A stretch of DNA of 64,000 nucleotides from Hymenobacter sp. CRA2 (GCF_002007105.1 NZ_MVBC01000011.1:62001-126000); one strand, 5' to 3'; numbered from the stretch's first letter, positions 36,452 to 45,175 are shown. The notes: generated from the sequence alone by a model not told the origin. Program-made: numbers and translations.

Positions 36452-36734
36452 CTGCCGCAGCGAACCAGATGGGGCCCTATCCGAACTCACTTGGCGCTTG
36501 GCCGAACCAGTTTAGGGCTACTATGAGATGTTTTGGGCGGAATGCGGCTCGTATTTGGACAAGACCGGGCCAGTTCGGTTAGTAACCGGCTTAGTTCTGG
36601 TCAAACGCGAGCCAGCTTGTGTCTGGTTGGGCCTGATTTAGGTCAGGTGTGAGCCAGTTTGGGCACGAAGCGGCCCAGTTTGGCTCGGCTCCGAACCAGT
36701 TAAGGCCCGCGCTGAGCCCGTTGGGCTACCCCGG
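36441..36734. repeat. Degenerate 21-bp tandem array, about 14 units
   Basis: From 36441 the sequence can be cut into 14 consecutive 21-nt units without a single gap. Most begin GAACCAG, GAGCCAG, GGCCCAG or similar, continuing with TTTGGGC (examples at 36462, 36504, 36567, 36609, 36651, 36672, 36693). Units differ from each other at many positions yet length is exact. In one plus-strand frame the units read as heptads with the pattern (P/A)-(N/S)-Q-(F/L)-(G/R), for example PNQFRAT, VSQFGHE, AAQFGSA and PNQLRPA, but stops occur in the middle (TAG TAA at 36580-36585). See findings. Confidence 0.8.
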
Positions 36735-36807
36735 TGGCTCCTGCGGGCGTCGTGCCGCCTGGGGCAATACGAGCAACTGTCGGAGAGGCGGTCGGGCGAA
36801 ACCCGGT

Positions 36808-37806
36808 CTATGCTTGGGCCGCGGTGCCGCCGCGCAGGGTGTGCAGTACCTGCCGGGGAAAACTCAGGTCCAGCGGCGCCTGCAGCAGGGCTTTGGCGGC
36901 GTACCGGGCCCCGGTCAGCAGCTGTCCTTTGCCGAAGGCGTAAAGCGCCCCTTCGCGCATCCGGTCCAGCTCCAGCTGCCGGCGCCAGCGTGCCGTAAGG
37001 GGCCGCACGGCCGCCAGACGCGCCGGCAGCGGCAAGTGAGCGAAAGTAGCCGTCAGCAGGTGGGCCAGCCGGGCGTCCATCAGCTCTTTCTGGCGCGGGC
37101 CCCAGTAGTGAAACACGTACTGGTCGCTGCGCAGCAGGGGAAACTGCAGCGGCAGAGCTACCGAAAACGCCAGCTGCTCGGCCGTAAACCAGCCCGTGGC
37201 GGCGTAGAAGGCGTCGGTCAGCGCATACACGTCGGGCAGGAGCGGGGCGGCTGTGGCGGGCAGGCCCAGCACGCCCGAGTTCCAGGCCTGCTGGGTGCGC
37301 AGCAACTGCCGCGCCCGGCCCGCCACGCGGAAGGTGCAGCCGGCAATCAGCTCCAGAAAGCGGCGCGGGTACTCGGCCTGATCGAAGCTGGCGTAGATGC
37401 CCGGGGCTTCCTCGAACGTGTACTCCGGCTGGTGCATGAAGGCCGTGCCGGCGGCCAGCCAGCGCAGCAGCGGCCCGGGGTCCGACTGGAAAAACGTGTC
37501 GGAGTCGCAGTAGAGCAGGCTGCGGCCGGGGTACACCTGCTGCACCTCGTCGAGCACGGCCACCTTCACGCGATGCACGTAGTGGTGCGGCCCCTGCATG
37601 GCCCGCCGCTGCTCCACCTCGAGGGGTACGTAGTCGACGGGCAGGCCGGCGAGATAGGGCTCGAAGAAGGCCGGGCAGTCGGTGAAGACGAGGGTGCGCA
37701 CGGCCTGCTGCGGGCCGCGGTAGCGGGCCCAGAAGCTGAGCGCCGCGAACAGGGCACGGCGGTATTCGGCCTCGCGGCCGTAAGAAAGCAACACAAGGTA
37801 CTGCAT
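36808..37806 (-). CDS. GT8-like glycosyltransferase of the polysaccharide locus
   Basis: This 332-residue soluble protein has a nucleotide-sugar transferase fold. It has the start MQYLVLLSYGREAEYRRALF, the acidic motif LLYCDSDTFFQSDPGP (a DxD-type metal site), the acceptor-side phrase QAWNSGVLGLPATAAPLLPD, and FHYWGPRQKELM near the end. Such proteins add a hexose in lipopolysaccharide and exopolysaccharide synthesis. It is the last gene of the minus-strand locus, 190 nt beyond the flippase, so it may be a separate unit. The sugar donor is unknown. Confidence 0.75.
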   Translation of the reverse strand: MQYLVLLSYGREAEYRRALFAALSFWARYRGPQQAVRTLVFTDCPAFFEPYLAGLPVDYVPLEVEQRRAMQGPHHYVHRVKVAVLDEVQQVYPGRSLLYCDSDTFFQSDPGPLLRWLAAGTAFMHQPEYTFEEAPGIYASFDQAEYPRRFLELIAGCTFRVAGRARQLLRTQQAWNSGVLGLPATAAPLLPDVYALTDAFYAATGWFTAEQLAFSVALPLQFPLLRSDQYVFHYWGPRQKELMDARLAHLLTATFAHLPLPARLAAVRPLTARWRRQLELDRMREGALYAFGKGQLLTGARYAAKALLQAPLDLSFPRQVLHTLRGGTAAQA

Positions 37807-37910
37807 GAGAAAAGCGGACTGGGTGGTGGAAAAAGCCAGTCGGGTGGGGAGCGGCGCTGCAGTCTGACGTCAAAAGCGGGGCGGAAAAGCTAGTGCGGGA
37901 ACAACCTGGG

Positions 37911-37992
37911 TAACCGGTACCGGGCGGACGCTGCGCCCGCCGCCGCACATGGCCACAAGGCGGCTGCGGACGGCCTGCCCGGTGCCGGTTAC
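37911..37992. repeat. Imperfect inverted repeat between flippase and last transferase
   Basis: GTAACCGGTACCGGGCGGAC at 37911 is mirrored by GCCTGCCCGGTGCCGGTTAC at 37973-37992 (17 of 20 pair), enclosing a GC-rich loop with further pairing. It is probably a transcription stop of the flippase gene or a small REP-like element. Confidence 0.5.
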
Positions 37993-37996
37993 CGCT

Positions 37997-39331
37997 TTAG
38001 GAGCGCGTGGGAAGCAACTTGTGGAACAGCAGCGTGCCGCGGCGCAGCACGTCGTCAAAGGCCAAAGGCAGCATGCTTTGCAGGTGCAGCGGCAGGTAGC
38101 GCCCCAGCACCACGTAGCCGTAGATCAGGCTGCTGAGCACCGTGAGCACCGAGGCCAGCGCCGCGCCGTACACGTTGCCGGTGAGGCGGATGAGCAGCAC
38201 GTCGGCCGCCACGTTGACGGCCAGGGCCAGCAGCACCTTCACCAGGTTCAGCTGCGGGCGGCCGATGATGTCGAGCGTGACGCCCAGAAAGCGCTCCACC
38301 GGGTAGAGCAGCGCGCTGGCCAGCATCAGGCGGTAGAGCATGGCCGCTTCGGTGCCCACGTACTTGCCCCCGCCGATCAGGCCCACAAACACATCGGCCA
38401 GCAGCAGGCACCCGAGAATGATGGGCACGAACAGCAGGGTCAGGAAGCCCGCGTACTTGCTCAGCAGGGCCGCTACTTCCTGCTCGCGGCCGCGGTTCAC
38501 GGCTTCCGACATGCTGGGCATGGCCGTGGCCAGGCCGCTGCGCAGTGGGATTTCCAGGATTTCGAGCAGGCGCTGGGGCAGGTTGTACACGGCCAGCGCG
38601 GCCGGCCCGAGCATGAACTTGATGAGGAAGCTGTCGGAGCTGCGCAGCAGGTTGGCGCACAGATAGGTGCCGAAGCTGTACTTGCCGAAGTGAAACAGCT
38701 CGGCCACCGTGGCGCGGGTGCGGCGGGGCAGGGCCGCGAGCTGCGCCCACCCGGCCGCTACGGCCACCGCGCTGGTCACCAGCGCCCCGAACAGGAAGGC
38801 GTACATCACGCTGAGCAAACTCAGCTGCCCGAAGAAGTACGTGCCGAAAATGAGCACGATGAAGGAGCCCTGGTTGAGCAGGCGGATGTAGAGAATCCGG
38901 TCGAAGCGCTGCTCGGCCTGCAGCACCCAGGTGGCTACGTTGAAGGGCAAGGTCAGCAGCAGCGCCACCCCGAACCAGCGCAGCAGCATCAGCACGCCCG
39001 CGTCGGTGACGTAGCGCGCGAGCGGCAGGACCAGCAAATTCAGCCCCACGAAGGCGGCCGTGACCAGCAGGCCCAGGTACCAGGCCGAGCCGGCCACGCA
39101 GCGCTGCCGCGCGGCGTCGGCGCCGGCGTAAAACTTCACCAGGGCCGTCTGGAGCAGGCCGGTGCGGAAGGTGTCGAGCAGCAGAAAGGCGAACTGGAAG
39201 AACACCCAGTTGCCCATGTCGGCCTCGGGCAGCAGGCGGTAGAGCAGGCTGTAGCTGAGCACGCTGAACACGGCCATGACGCCGTTGCCGCTCAACGACA
39301 GAAAGTGACGGTTGTGGAGCAGCTGCCTCAT
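37997..39331 (-). CDS. Wzx-like oligosaccharide flippase (polysaccharide biosynthesis protein)
   Basis: This 444-residue inner-membrane protein has about 12 hydrophobic segments and the layout of the MATE/Wzx superfamily. It starts MRQLLHNRHFLSLSGNGVM and includes LYRLLPEADMGNWVFFQFAF, ELFHFGKYSFGTYLCANLLR and RSSDSFLIKFMLGPAALAVY, followed by NLPQRLLEILEIPLRSGLAT. Its job would be to move the lipid-linked repeat unit across the membrane for the Wzy-like polymerase at 45231. The ATG at 39331 overlaps the upstream TGA (39328-39330) in ATGA, so it is translationally coupled to the glycosyltransferase before it. The same frame is open far upstream, but that part is out of frame with its neighbour and not real. 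Confidence 0.88.
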   Translation of the reverse strand: MRQLLHNRHFLSLSGNGVMAVFSVLSYSLLYRLLPEADMGNWVFFQFAFLLLDTFRTGLLQTALVKFYAGADAARQRCVAGSAWYLGLLVTAAFVGLNLLVLPLARYVTDAGVLMLLRWFGVALLLTLPFNVATWVLQAEQRFDRILYIRLLNQGSFIVLIFGTYFFGQLSLLSVMYAFLFGALVTSAVAVAAGWAQLAALPRRTRATVAELFHFGKYSFGTYLCANLLRSSDSFLIKFMLGPAALAVYNLPQRLLEILEIPLRSGLATAMPSMSEAVNRGREQEVAALLSKYAGFLTLLFVPIILGCLLLADVFVGLIGGGKYVGTEAAMLYRLMLASALLYPVERFLGVTLDIIGRPQLNLVKVLLALAVNVAADVLLIRLTGNVYGAALASVLTVLSSLIYGYVVLGRYLPLHLQSMLPLAFDDVLRRGTLLFHKLLPTRS

Positions 39332-40590
39332 GCCGACAGGCGCGTGAAGTGACGCAGGGCCCGGGCCGGGGGCGTGAGCAGGGCAGCCGCGCGGCGGGCG
39401 TAGCAGCTCTCGATGGCCGCGTAAATCTTCGCCACGCTGTTTTCCCAGGTGTGCGTGGCCGCCAGGGCCCGGCGCTGGGCCTGCCGGGCCGGGCTGTCCT
39501 GCCGCAGGGCCAGGGCAATGAACTCCACGTACTCGCCGGCCGAGTCGGCCAGGTAGCAGCAGTCCTCGAAGGCCGCCATGGCCTCGGTGCGGGTGGCCAC
39601 CACGGGCTTGCCTAGGGCCAGGTACTCGTCCACCTTGCGCGGGTAGTTGCCGATGGTCATGGGGTTGATGAGCTGCGGGTTCAGGCACACGTCGAAGTGC
39701 TGCACGTAGCCGGCCAGCTGCTCGGGGGGCCGAGGGCCGAGAAAGTGCACGTTGGGCTGCTGGTGCAGGGCGCTGGCGCGGAAGGCCTCGTCCTCGGGCC
39801 CGACGAGCACCAGCTGCCAGCCCGGCCGCTGCCGGCTGATGGCAAGCAGCGCGTCCACATCGAGGCGCCGGCTGGTGAGGGCGCCCACGTAGCCGATGCG
39901 CGGCCCCTCGGGCAGCCCCAGCAACTCGAAGGGTACGGGGGCCGGAGCGGTCGGGGCGAGCAGGGCCGCGTCGCAGCCCTGGCCCACGTCGAAGGCCTGG
40001 GCGTTGTAGCGGCGGCAGTAGTCGGCCAGGTAGCCGGAGTTGGCCACGCACACGTCGCTCTGGGCAATGAGCCGGGGCTCGAGGCGGCGGCCGTGCTTCT
40101 GCCAGTAGTCGGTAGCCAGCAGGTTGTCGCGCGAGTAGTACACGCTCACCTCGGGCTGCAGCAGCTCCTTGAGGTAGAAGCTGCGGAAGATGTCGCCGTC
40201 GTTGAAGAGAATGAAGTGCTCGAAGCGCAGCGTGTTCAGCCCCTCGCGGATGCAGCGGGCTAAGCGGCGGTTGTTGCGCTTATTCAGCGCGTTGTACAGC
40301 TCCGAGGCCGGCAGCCAGTTGATGGATTCGATAAGCCGGTCCGGCGTGAGCACCCACAGATTGGGCCCTACCGCCTGCAAGGCCGGGGCCTCGCCGCGAA
40401 TCACCCGCCGCCGCTGCTGCACGGCCGGCTCGTGGCGCTGGCGCAGCAGGGTGTTGCGGTCCAGCGGGGCGTTTACGTACAGCACGCGGTTGTGGCGGCT
40501 GAATTCCAGCGCAATGTCCTTGCAGTTGCTGCCGATGCTGGTGTCCCAGGGCTGCTGCCCCACGATGACGATGTCGCGGCCATGAATCAT
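39328..40590 (-). CDS. Glycosyltransferase, GT-B fold (GT4-like)
   Basis: This 420-residue cytosolic protein begins MIHGRDIVIVGQQPWDTSIG and has the two Rossmann halves of GT-B enzymes. The C-terminal half has PRIGYVGALTSRRLDVDALL, VLVGPEDEAFRASALHQQPN, VHFLGPRPPEQLAGYVQHFD, VCLNPQLINPMTIGNYPRKV and DEYLALGKPVVAT with the donor-binding Glu region. This fits a GT4/GT1-family transferase in polysaccharide assembly. The ATG at 40590 is chosen over 40608 because conservation begins there. The stop overlaps the flippase start. Donor and acceptor are unknown. Confidence 0.88.
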   Translation of the reverse strand: MIHGRDIVIVGQQPWDTSIGSNCKDIALEFSRHNRVLYVNAPLDRNTLLRQRHEPAVQQRRRVIRGEAPALQAVGPNLWVLTPDRLIESINWLPASELYNALNKRNNRRLARCIREGLNTLRFEHFILFNDGDIFRSFYLKELLQPEVSVYYSRDNLLATDYWQKHGRRLEPRLIAQSDVCVANSGYLADYCRRYNAQAFDVGQGCDAALLAPTAPAPVPFELLGLPEGPRIGYVGALTSRRLDVDALLAISRQRPGWQLVLVGPEDEAFRASALHQQPNVHFLGPRPPEQLAGYVQHFDVCLNPQLINPMTIGNYPRKVDEYLALGKPVVATRTEAMAAFEDCCYLADSAGEYVEFIALALRQDSPARQAQRRALAATHTWENSVAKIYAAIESCYARRAAALLTPPARALRHFTRLSA

Positions 40591-40656
40591 ACGGGGAAAG
40601 GTTGGCACCCCGGCCGCGCGGCGGGTAGAAGGCAGCGGACTGGGGCGGTTGAGGTT

Positions 40657-41565
40657 TCAAGAGAAAGCGACGGAAGGTGGCGCCGCCGCGCCGGCCGGCG
40701 CCAGGCCCAGCAGTTCCGCGTCGATGCGGTCCAGCACGGCCGCGTCCTGCTCGGCGTCGAACTTGCGGGCGAAGAGCTTGGGCGAGCGGGCCAGCTGTTC
40801 GAAGTCGACCGTGGTGAGCACCTTGGGCCGCGCCCCGCCCGCCGACCAGTCGATGTAGCGGTAGTTGTCGTTGATGATACCGGCGCGCAGCGGCGAGTTC
40901 AGCAGGATGGTAGCCGGCAAAAACTCGTCGGAGCCCCAGGTGAAGCGGCCGAAGCGGCTGAGCTGCGGGTGCTCGTCGAAAAAGCGCACCAGGTAAGCCG
41001 CGCACGCCGGGCTCAGCATCCACCAGGAGCTGTCGGAGCTGCCGTGCAGGCGGTAGGGCAAGGGGAAGCGCCGCTTGGGCAACACCGCGTTGATGATGGT
41101 CTGCAGCCGGTATTGCCCCCGAAACTGGTAGTAAGTGGTGTGGTACTGCTCGATGCGCGTGCGGGCTTGCTGCCACCAGGGCGAGCCCTCGGCCTCAAAC
41201 GACATAAACGACTGGCCCCGGTGCTCGCCCAGAAAGGCGTGAACGGCTGCCGCGGGCCGCAGCGGGTAGTCCTGGCCACTGAGCAGGTTGATGAAGTCGT
41301 ACGGCCGGCCGGCGGCCAGCACGTCGCGGGTGCATTCGAGGATGGCCTCGGTAAAGCGAAACGAGGCCCAGCGCACCACAAAGCGCCGGGGCGTGAAGTA
41401 CACCCGCGGCAGCGCCGCCAGGTGCGCAAAGGCGCTGAAGTCAGCGTTGTGGCTCAGGTGCAGGTAGATGTCGGCGTTTGGGTGCGCCAGGGCCGCAATG
41501 AGCCGCTCCAGCTGCGCCGGCTGCTGGTGCGCCATGATTAGGTGAGCAATGCGGGCGTTGGTCAT
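40657..41565 (-). CDS. GT14 family beta-1,6-N-acetylglucosaminyltransferase-like protein
   Basis: This 302-residue protein belongs to the Core-2/I-branching enzyme family, which adds a branch N-acetylglucosamine (or xylose) without a metal DxD. Family features include ARIAHLIMAHQQPAQLERLI, YLHLSHNADFSAF, the stretch FNLLSGQDYPL-type (DFINLLSGQDYPLRP), and GSSDSSWWMLSPACAAYLVR with FTWGSDEFLPATILLNSPL. It is a soluble form typical of Bacteroidota polysaccharide loci. It may add side branches to the polymer made by this locus. It starts at 41565 and is followed after a 66-nt gap by the GT-B transferase. Confidence 0.88.
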   Translation of the reverse strand: MTNARIAHLIMAHQQPAQLERLIAALAHPNADIYLHLSHNADFSAFAHLAALPRVYFTPRRFVVRWASFRFTEAILECTRDVLAAGRPYDFINLLSGQDYPLRPAAAVHAFLGEHRGQSFMSFEAEGSPWWQQARTRIEQYHTTYYQFRGQYRLQTIINAVLPKRRFPLPYRLHGSSDSSWWMLSPACAAYLVRFFDEHPQLSRFGRFTWGSDEFLPATILLNSPLRAGIINDNYRYIDWSAGGARPKVLTTVDFEQLARSPKLFARKFDAEQDAAVLDRIDAELLGLAPAGAAAPPSVAFS

Positions 41566-41625
41566 GCGGAGGAGAAAAGAGCGGCGTGGTGGCCAACCAA
41601 GCAGGAAAGAGCAAATGGCGCCGGG

Positions 41626-42816
41626 CTACACCGCCGGGTTCGGTACCGCCGCGGCCCTGGGCTGGCGACGAGCCTTTTCCCAGGCCGCCGGCTGTGCGCG
41701 GCGCAGAAAGCGCCGGAAACCCACAAATGCGGCCGCGTTCATCATGCACAAGTACAGGGCCACCACCAGGAGCTTGGAGCCGCGGCCGGTAGCGGCCGTT
41801 TGCCAGCCCAGGGCCGCCGCGAGGTAGAAGAGCACCTGTCCGGCCAGTGCCAGCGCATACACGCCGCCGTGGAGGCCGGCCAGCACCGCGCTCAGCGGCA
41901 GCAGCAGGGCCAGGGCCAGCGGGGCCAGGCTCCAGCGCAGCACCCGGTGCGAGACGTACAGAAAGGTCACCAGCGGACGGCGCGGGTTCAGCAAGGAGGT
42001 CAGCCGGCTCATGGCCTGCCAGGCGCCCGCGCAGATGCGCACCTTGCGCTTCCACTCCTCCCGCAGGTCAGCCGAGGGCTCCTCGCTGGCGTAGGCCCGC
42101 GGCTCGTACACCACGCGGTAGCCCTGCTCCACGATGCGCAAGGACTGCACGAAGTCGTCGAGCACGGTATCGGGCTCCAGGGGCTGAAACAAGTCGGTGC
42201 GGAACGAAACCAGCTCCCCGGCGGCGCCCATGAGCGAGTAGATCCGCGAGTCGCAGCGCTTCAGGAAGGACTCGTAGCGCCAGTACAGCCCCTCGCCGGC
42301 GCCGGGCGCGGAGTGCTGGCTGCGGATTTTCTTTTCGCCCGATACGGCGCCCACGCGCGGGTCCTGGTAGTGCCGCACCAGCGCACGGATGGCGCCGGGG
42401 TTGAGGTCGGTGTTGCAGTCGGTGAAGACGACGTAGGGCGTGCCGACGTGCTGCATGGCCCGGTTTTCGGCTGCCGACTTGCCTCCGCGCGGCGCCGCGT
42501 GCAGGTGCTGCACCCGCGGAAACTGCGCCAGCACCTGGGCCGGGTTGTCCGTCGAGCCGTCGGTGATGAAGAGCAGGTGTAGCTTGTCGGCGGGGTAGTC
42601 CAGCGCCAGGCAGTTGCGCACCTTGGCCGCGAGAATGTCGGCCTCGTTGTAGGCGGGCACCACCAGCGTCACGGCGGGCTCGTAGGCGGGCAGCGGCCGC
42701 GGCGGGCGCAGGCGGCCCAGCACCCGGGCCCACGCACCCACAAGCACCGCGTAGCCCACATACGTGTAGCCGACGACGGCCAGCGCGGCCCAGAAAAGGA
42801 AGGGGAGTACAGTCAT
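41626..42816 (-). CDS. Membrane-bound family 2 glycosyltransferase
   Basis: This 396-residue protein has an N-terminal helix (LFWAALAVVGYTYVGYAVLV), then a GT2 domain with LVVPAYNEADILAAKVRNCL, LFITDGSTDNPAQVL, the DxD-like FTDCNTDLNPGAI and the acceptor region VLDDFVQSLRIVEQGYRVVY. The QxxRW-like part is KRKVRICAGAWQA. Three or four C-terminal helices follow (WSLAPLALALLLPLSAVLAG). This build is that of processive or lipid-linked GT2 enzymes. The ATG at 42816 is preferred; 42837 would add 7 residues. It is one of the chain-building enzymes of the locus. Confidence 0.87.
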   Translation of the reverse strand: MTVLPFLFWAALAVVGYTYVGYAVLVGAWARVLGRLRPPRPLPAYEPAVTLVVPAYNEADILAAKVRNCLALDYPADKLHLLFITDGSTDNPAQVLAQFPRVQHLHAAPRGGKSAAENRAMQHVGTPYVVFTDCNTDLNPGAIRALVRHYQDPRVGAVSGEKKIRSQHSAPGAGEGLYWRYESFLKRCDSRIYSLMGAAGELVSFRTDLFQPLEPDTVLDDFVQSLRIVEQGYRVVYEPRAYASEEPSADLREEWKRKVRICAGAWQAMSRLTSLLNPRRPLVTFLYVSHRVLRWSLAPLALALLLPLSAVLAGLHGGVYALALAGQVLFYLAAALGWQTAATGRGSKLLVVALYLCMMNAAAFVGFRRFLRRAQPAAWEKARRQPRAAAVPNPAV

Positions 42817-42900
42817 GGCGCGGAGCAGGCGGGGCACTGAAAAGCGGCCCCTCGTATGGTGAATCAGACAAAAGCCGGATGGGCCTACCGGCCGATGCAG

Positions 42901-42996
42901 CTAGGCGGTCGGCGGCTTTTCGCTGGCTTTCAGCCCGCGCAGAAAGCCCCAGGCCAGGCAGACCAGCACGGGCAGGGCAATGAGGTCGAAGGGCAT
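42901..42996 (-). CDS. Small membrane protein, 31 residues (candidate)
   Basis: On the minus strand a 31-codon frame reads MPFDLIALPVLVCLAWGFLR and then GLKASEKPPTA, stopping with TAG at 42901-42903. It has one hydrophobic helix (LIALPVLVCLAWGFL) followed by a basic and Pro-containing tail, the topology of a single-pass small protein. It fits exactly in the gap between the two GT2 genes, 10 nt after the upstream one. It is too short for ordinary gene finding. It may be real, but codon evidence is thin. The N-terminal PFDLIALP phrase is typical of small proteins translated beside envelope genes, which is inference. Confidence 0.45.
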   Translation of the reverse strand: MPFDLIALPVLVCLAWGFLRGLKASEKPPTA

Positions 42997-43006
42997 GGCG
43001 AGGCAA

Positions 43007-44242
43007 TCAGGAGTGCAGCGGCAGCGAGGAATTCGACGCCTTGTGCGGAGTGGCCAGAAAGGCCGTTTTGGTGCGGTTCACGCGCAGCAAGGCCAAAAAC
43101 ATGCACCCGATGGCGTAGGGCAGGCGCGTGAGGGCACGTACCAGTTGCTGGTTGTAGAGCCGGGCCGGCAGCGACAGAAACAGCGTGGCGGCCAGCAGCC
43201 CGAGCAGGCCCAGCCAGAACAGCAGCGGCGGGCCCACCGGCGCGGGCACAAGCAGCGTTAGCACGGCCGAAAGCAGCCCGAAGAAGCCCAGTACGGCCAT
43301 CAGTAGGGAGCGGGGCACCAGGAAGGTTTGCACCACTTTGTTGAAGAACTCCACATTGCCGCGGCGCAGCAGCTCGCCCAGGCCCTGGCCGGCGTACTTG
43401 CGCAAAAACTCCAGCTGCGAGGCCAGCCAGCGGGTGCGCTGCTGGGTAAAGACCTGCGCGTTGTCAATCTTCTCGTCGTAGACGAACACCCCGTCGAGGT
43501 AGCAGATCTTGTGCTGGTCGCGGGCAATGCGGAAGTCCAGCTCCTTGTCTTCGCCCACCGTCTCGCCGATGCCGGTGAGCAGCTGGCGCAGGTAGGCAAA
43601 GTCGAAGGCCATGCCCGAGCCGATCAGCGCCGCCGAGAGGCCCACCGCAAACGGCCCCTTGCGGTAGATGTGGTTGTTGATTTCCTCGTTGCAGGCATCC
43701 AGGAAGGCAAAGGCGGTATCCTGGTTTTTGGCGGTGCGGTGGGCCTGCACCACCCGGTAGCCCGCCGCGTAAGCCGCGTTGATGGCCGTCAGGCAATCCG
43801 GCCCCATCACGTTGTCGGCGTCGAGCACCACAGCCACGTCGTAGCGGGCAGCGGGCAGCGCCTCGAGGGCGTGCAGCAGGGCCTTGCCCTTGGTGCTGCG
43901 CTCGAAGCTCACCACGACGACGCGCGCCCCCAGCCGCTCCAGCGCCTGCACGGTGGCCGCCTGCAGCCCGTCGGCAATGACTACCACCTCGCGGAAGCCG
44001 GCGTAGCGGTGGCGCAGCGCGGCCCGGGCGGATTCCAGAATCACCGTGTCTTCGCGGTAAGCCGGGATGAGCACGCACAGGCGGTGCAGGGGCACGGCCG
44101 CCAGCCGGCGTTTGTGGAGAAAGGGCAGGCGCACGCGCCGGTGGCCGGCCAGGGCGAAAAAGAGCAGGTAGAGGCAGTTTAGCAGCAGAAAGCCGCCGAC
44201 TGCGTACAGGGCGCCGTGGAGCAGGGAGTAGAGTAAGTGCAT
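43007..44242 (-). CDS. Membrane glycosyltransferase family 2 (hyaluronan/chitin synthase-like)
   Basis: This 411-residue protein has an N-terminal helix, a GT2 domain with LCVLIPAYREDTVILESARA, VVVIADGLQAATVQAL and the metal motif VVLDADNVMGPDCL, the acceptor-site GEDKELDFRIARDQHKI, and the signature QQRTRWLASQLEFL (QxxRW), followed by C-terminal helices (VLTLLVPAPVGPPLLFWLGL). The QxxRW motif points to a processive enzyme that extends a chain at the membrane. It lies directly before the small ORF and after the rhamnosyltransferase-like gene. The polymer is not identified. Confidence 0.88.
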   Translation of the reverse strand: MHLLYSLLHGALYAVGGFLLLNCLYLLFFALAGHRRVRLPFLHKRRLAAVPLHRLCVLIPAYREDTVILESARAALRHRYAGFREVVVIADGLQAATVQALERLGARVVVVSFERSTKGKALLHALEALPAARYDVAVVLDADNVMGPDCLTAINAAYAAGYRVVQAHRTAKNQDTAFAFLDACNEEINNHIYRKGPFAVGLSAALIGSGMAFDFAYLRQLLTGIGETVGEDKELDFRIARDQHKICYLDGVFVYDEKIDNAQVFTQQRTRWLASQLEFLRKYAGQGLGELLRRGNVEFFNKVVQTFLVPRSLLMAVLGFFGLLSAVLTLLVPAPVGPPLLFWLGLLGLLAATLFLSLPARLYNQQLVRALTRLPYAIGCMFLALLRVNRTKTAFLATPHKASNSSLPLHS

Positions 44243-44285
44243 AGCCGCGCAGGATGTTGGTTCAACCGTTCGGAGAAGCCGGGGC

Positions 44286-45164
44286 TCAGTGCTGCAGATT
44301 CCACTGCAGGCCGCGGCCCAGGGCTTTGAGGTGGTGCCACTCGCGCTGCAGGGCGTGCAGCAGGGCCTTTTTGGGCAGGGCGGCCGCCACGAATACCAGC
44401 ATGCTGGTCAGCCGGGCCCAGCCGCGGGCGTTGCGCCGGATGAAGAGCAGGCGGTTGCGGTTCATGTAGTAGGTCTTGAGCACCGAGGCCTTGCCCACCG
44501 ACATCGACTCCTTGTGGTACACCGTGGAGCCGGCCACGTAGTGACAGCGGTAGCCGGCGCGCTTGATCATCTCGCACCAGTCCAGCTCCTCGTAGTAGAG
44601 AAAGTACATTTCCGGCATCAGGCCCACTGCGTCCACCACGCGGCGGGGCACCATCATGGCCGCCCCGTCGGCCAGCTCGGTCACAGCCGAGTGATTGTGC
44701 TGGCCGTGGTCCGGCTCGTACTGGCCGATGGTGATGCTGCGGCCCGTCCACGGGTTGATGCCCCGCGAGCCGGCGTACTGAATCACGTTGCCCGGGGGGC
44801 CGTGGAAGATGATTTTGGGCGAGGCCACGCCCGCCTGCGGGTCCTGCTCGAAGAGCTGCACCAGCGGTTCCAGAAAGTCCGGGGCTACTTCCGTGTCGTT
44901 GTTCAGAAACAGCAGGTACTCGCCCGCCGCGTGCCGGAGGCCCAGGTTGTTGCCGCCGGCAAAGCCCAGGTTTTCGGCCGAGCGCACCAGCTGCACCTCC
45001 GGAAACCGTTCGGCAATGATGCCCGGGTCGTCGGTCGGCGAGGCGTTGTCCACCACGATGACTTCCACCCGCGGGTAGGTCAGCTGGCGCAACGAGGCCA
45101 GCAGCTCGCAGGTGACAGCGGCCTGGTTGTAGTTGATGGAAATGATGGAAACGAGAGGCGGCAT
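44286..45164 (-). CDS. Family 2 glycosyltransferase (rhamnosyltransferase-like)
   Basis: This 292-residue cytosolic GT2 enzyme starts MPPLVSIISINYNQAAVTCE. It has VEVIVVDNASPTDDPGIIAE, ENLGFAGGNNLGLRHAAGEY, LLFLNNDTEVAPDFLEPL (the NNDxE motif of the rhamnosyltransferase group), and FLYYEELDWCEMIKRAGYRC, which is typical of this subfamily. It probably adds a deoxyhexose to the repeat unit. The ATG at 45164 is where similarity begins; an upstream start at 45200 adds a segment derived from intergenic repeat DNA. It follows the Wzy gene after the repeat element at 45176-45352. Confidence 0.9.
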   Translation of the reverse strand: MPPLVSIISINYNQAAVTCELLASLRQLTYPRVEVIVVDNASPTDDPGIIAERFPEVQLVRSAENLGFAGGNNLGLRHAAGEYLLFLNNDTEVAPDFLEPLVQLFEQDPQAGVASPKIIFHGPPGNVIQYAGSRGINPWTGRSITIGQYEPDHGQHNHSAVTELADGAAMMVPRRVVDAVGLMPEMYFLYYEELDWCEMIKRAGYRCHYVAGSTVYHKESMSVGKASVLKTYYMNRNRLLFIRRNARGWARLTSMLVFVAAALPKKALLHALQREWHHLKALGRGLQWNLQH

Positions 45165-45175
45165 AGGCTTGGGGA

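Noticed and set aside
36441-36734. CRISPR array at the 21-bp repeats
   Set aside because: There are no spacers between units, the units are diverged, and no cas gene is nearby.
37949-39352. Plus-strand frame opposite the flippase
   Set aside because: The translation is Gln/His/Arg-rich low complexity, antisense to a clear Wzx-like protein.
39332-40051. Upstream extension of the flippase frame
   Set aside because: It lies out of frame inside the GT-B transferase and has no membrane-protein character. The ATGA overlap at 39328-39331 marks the real start.
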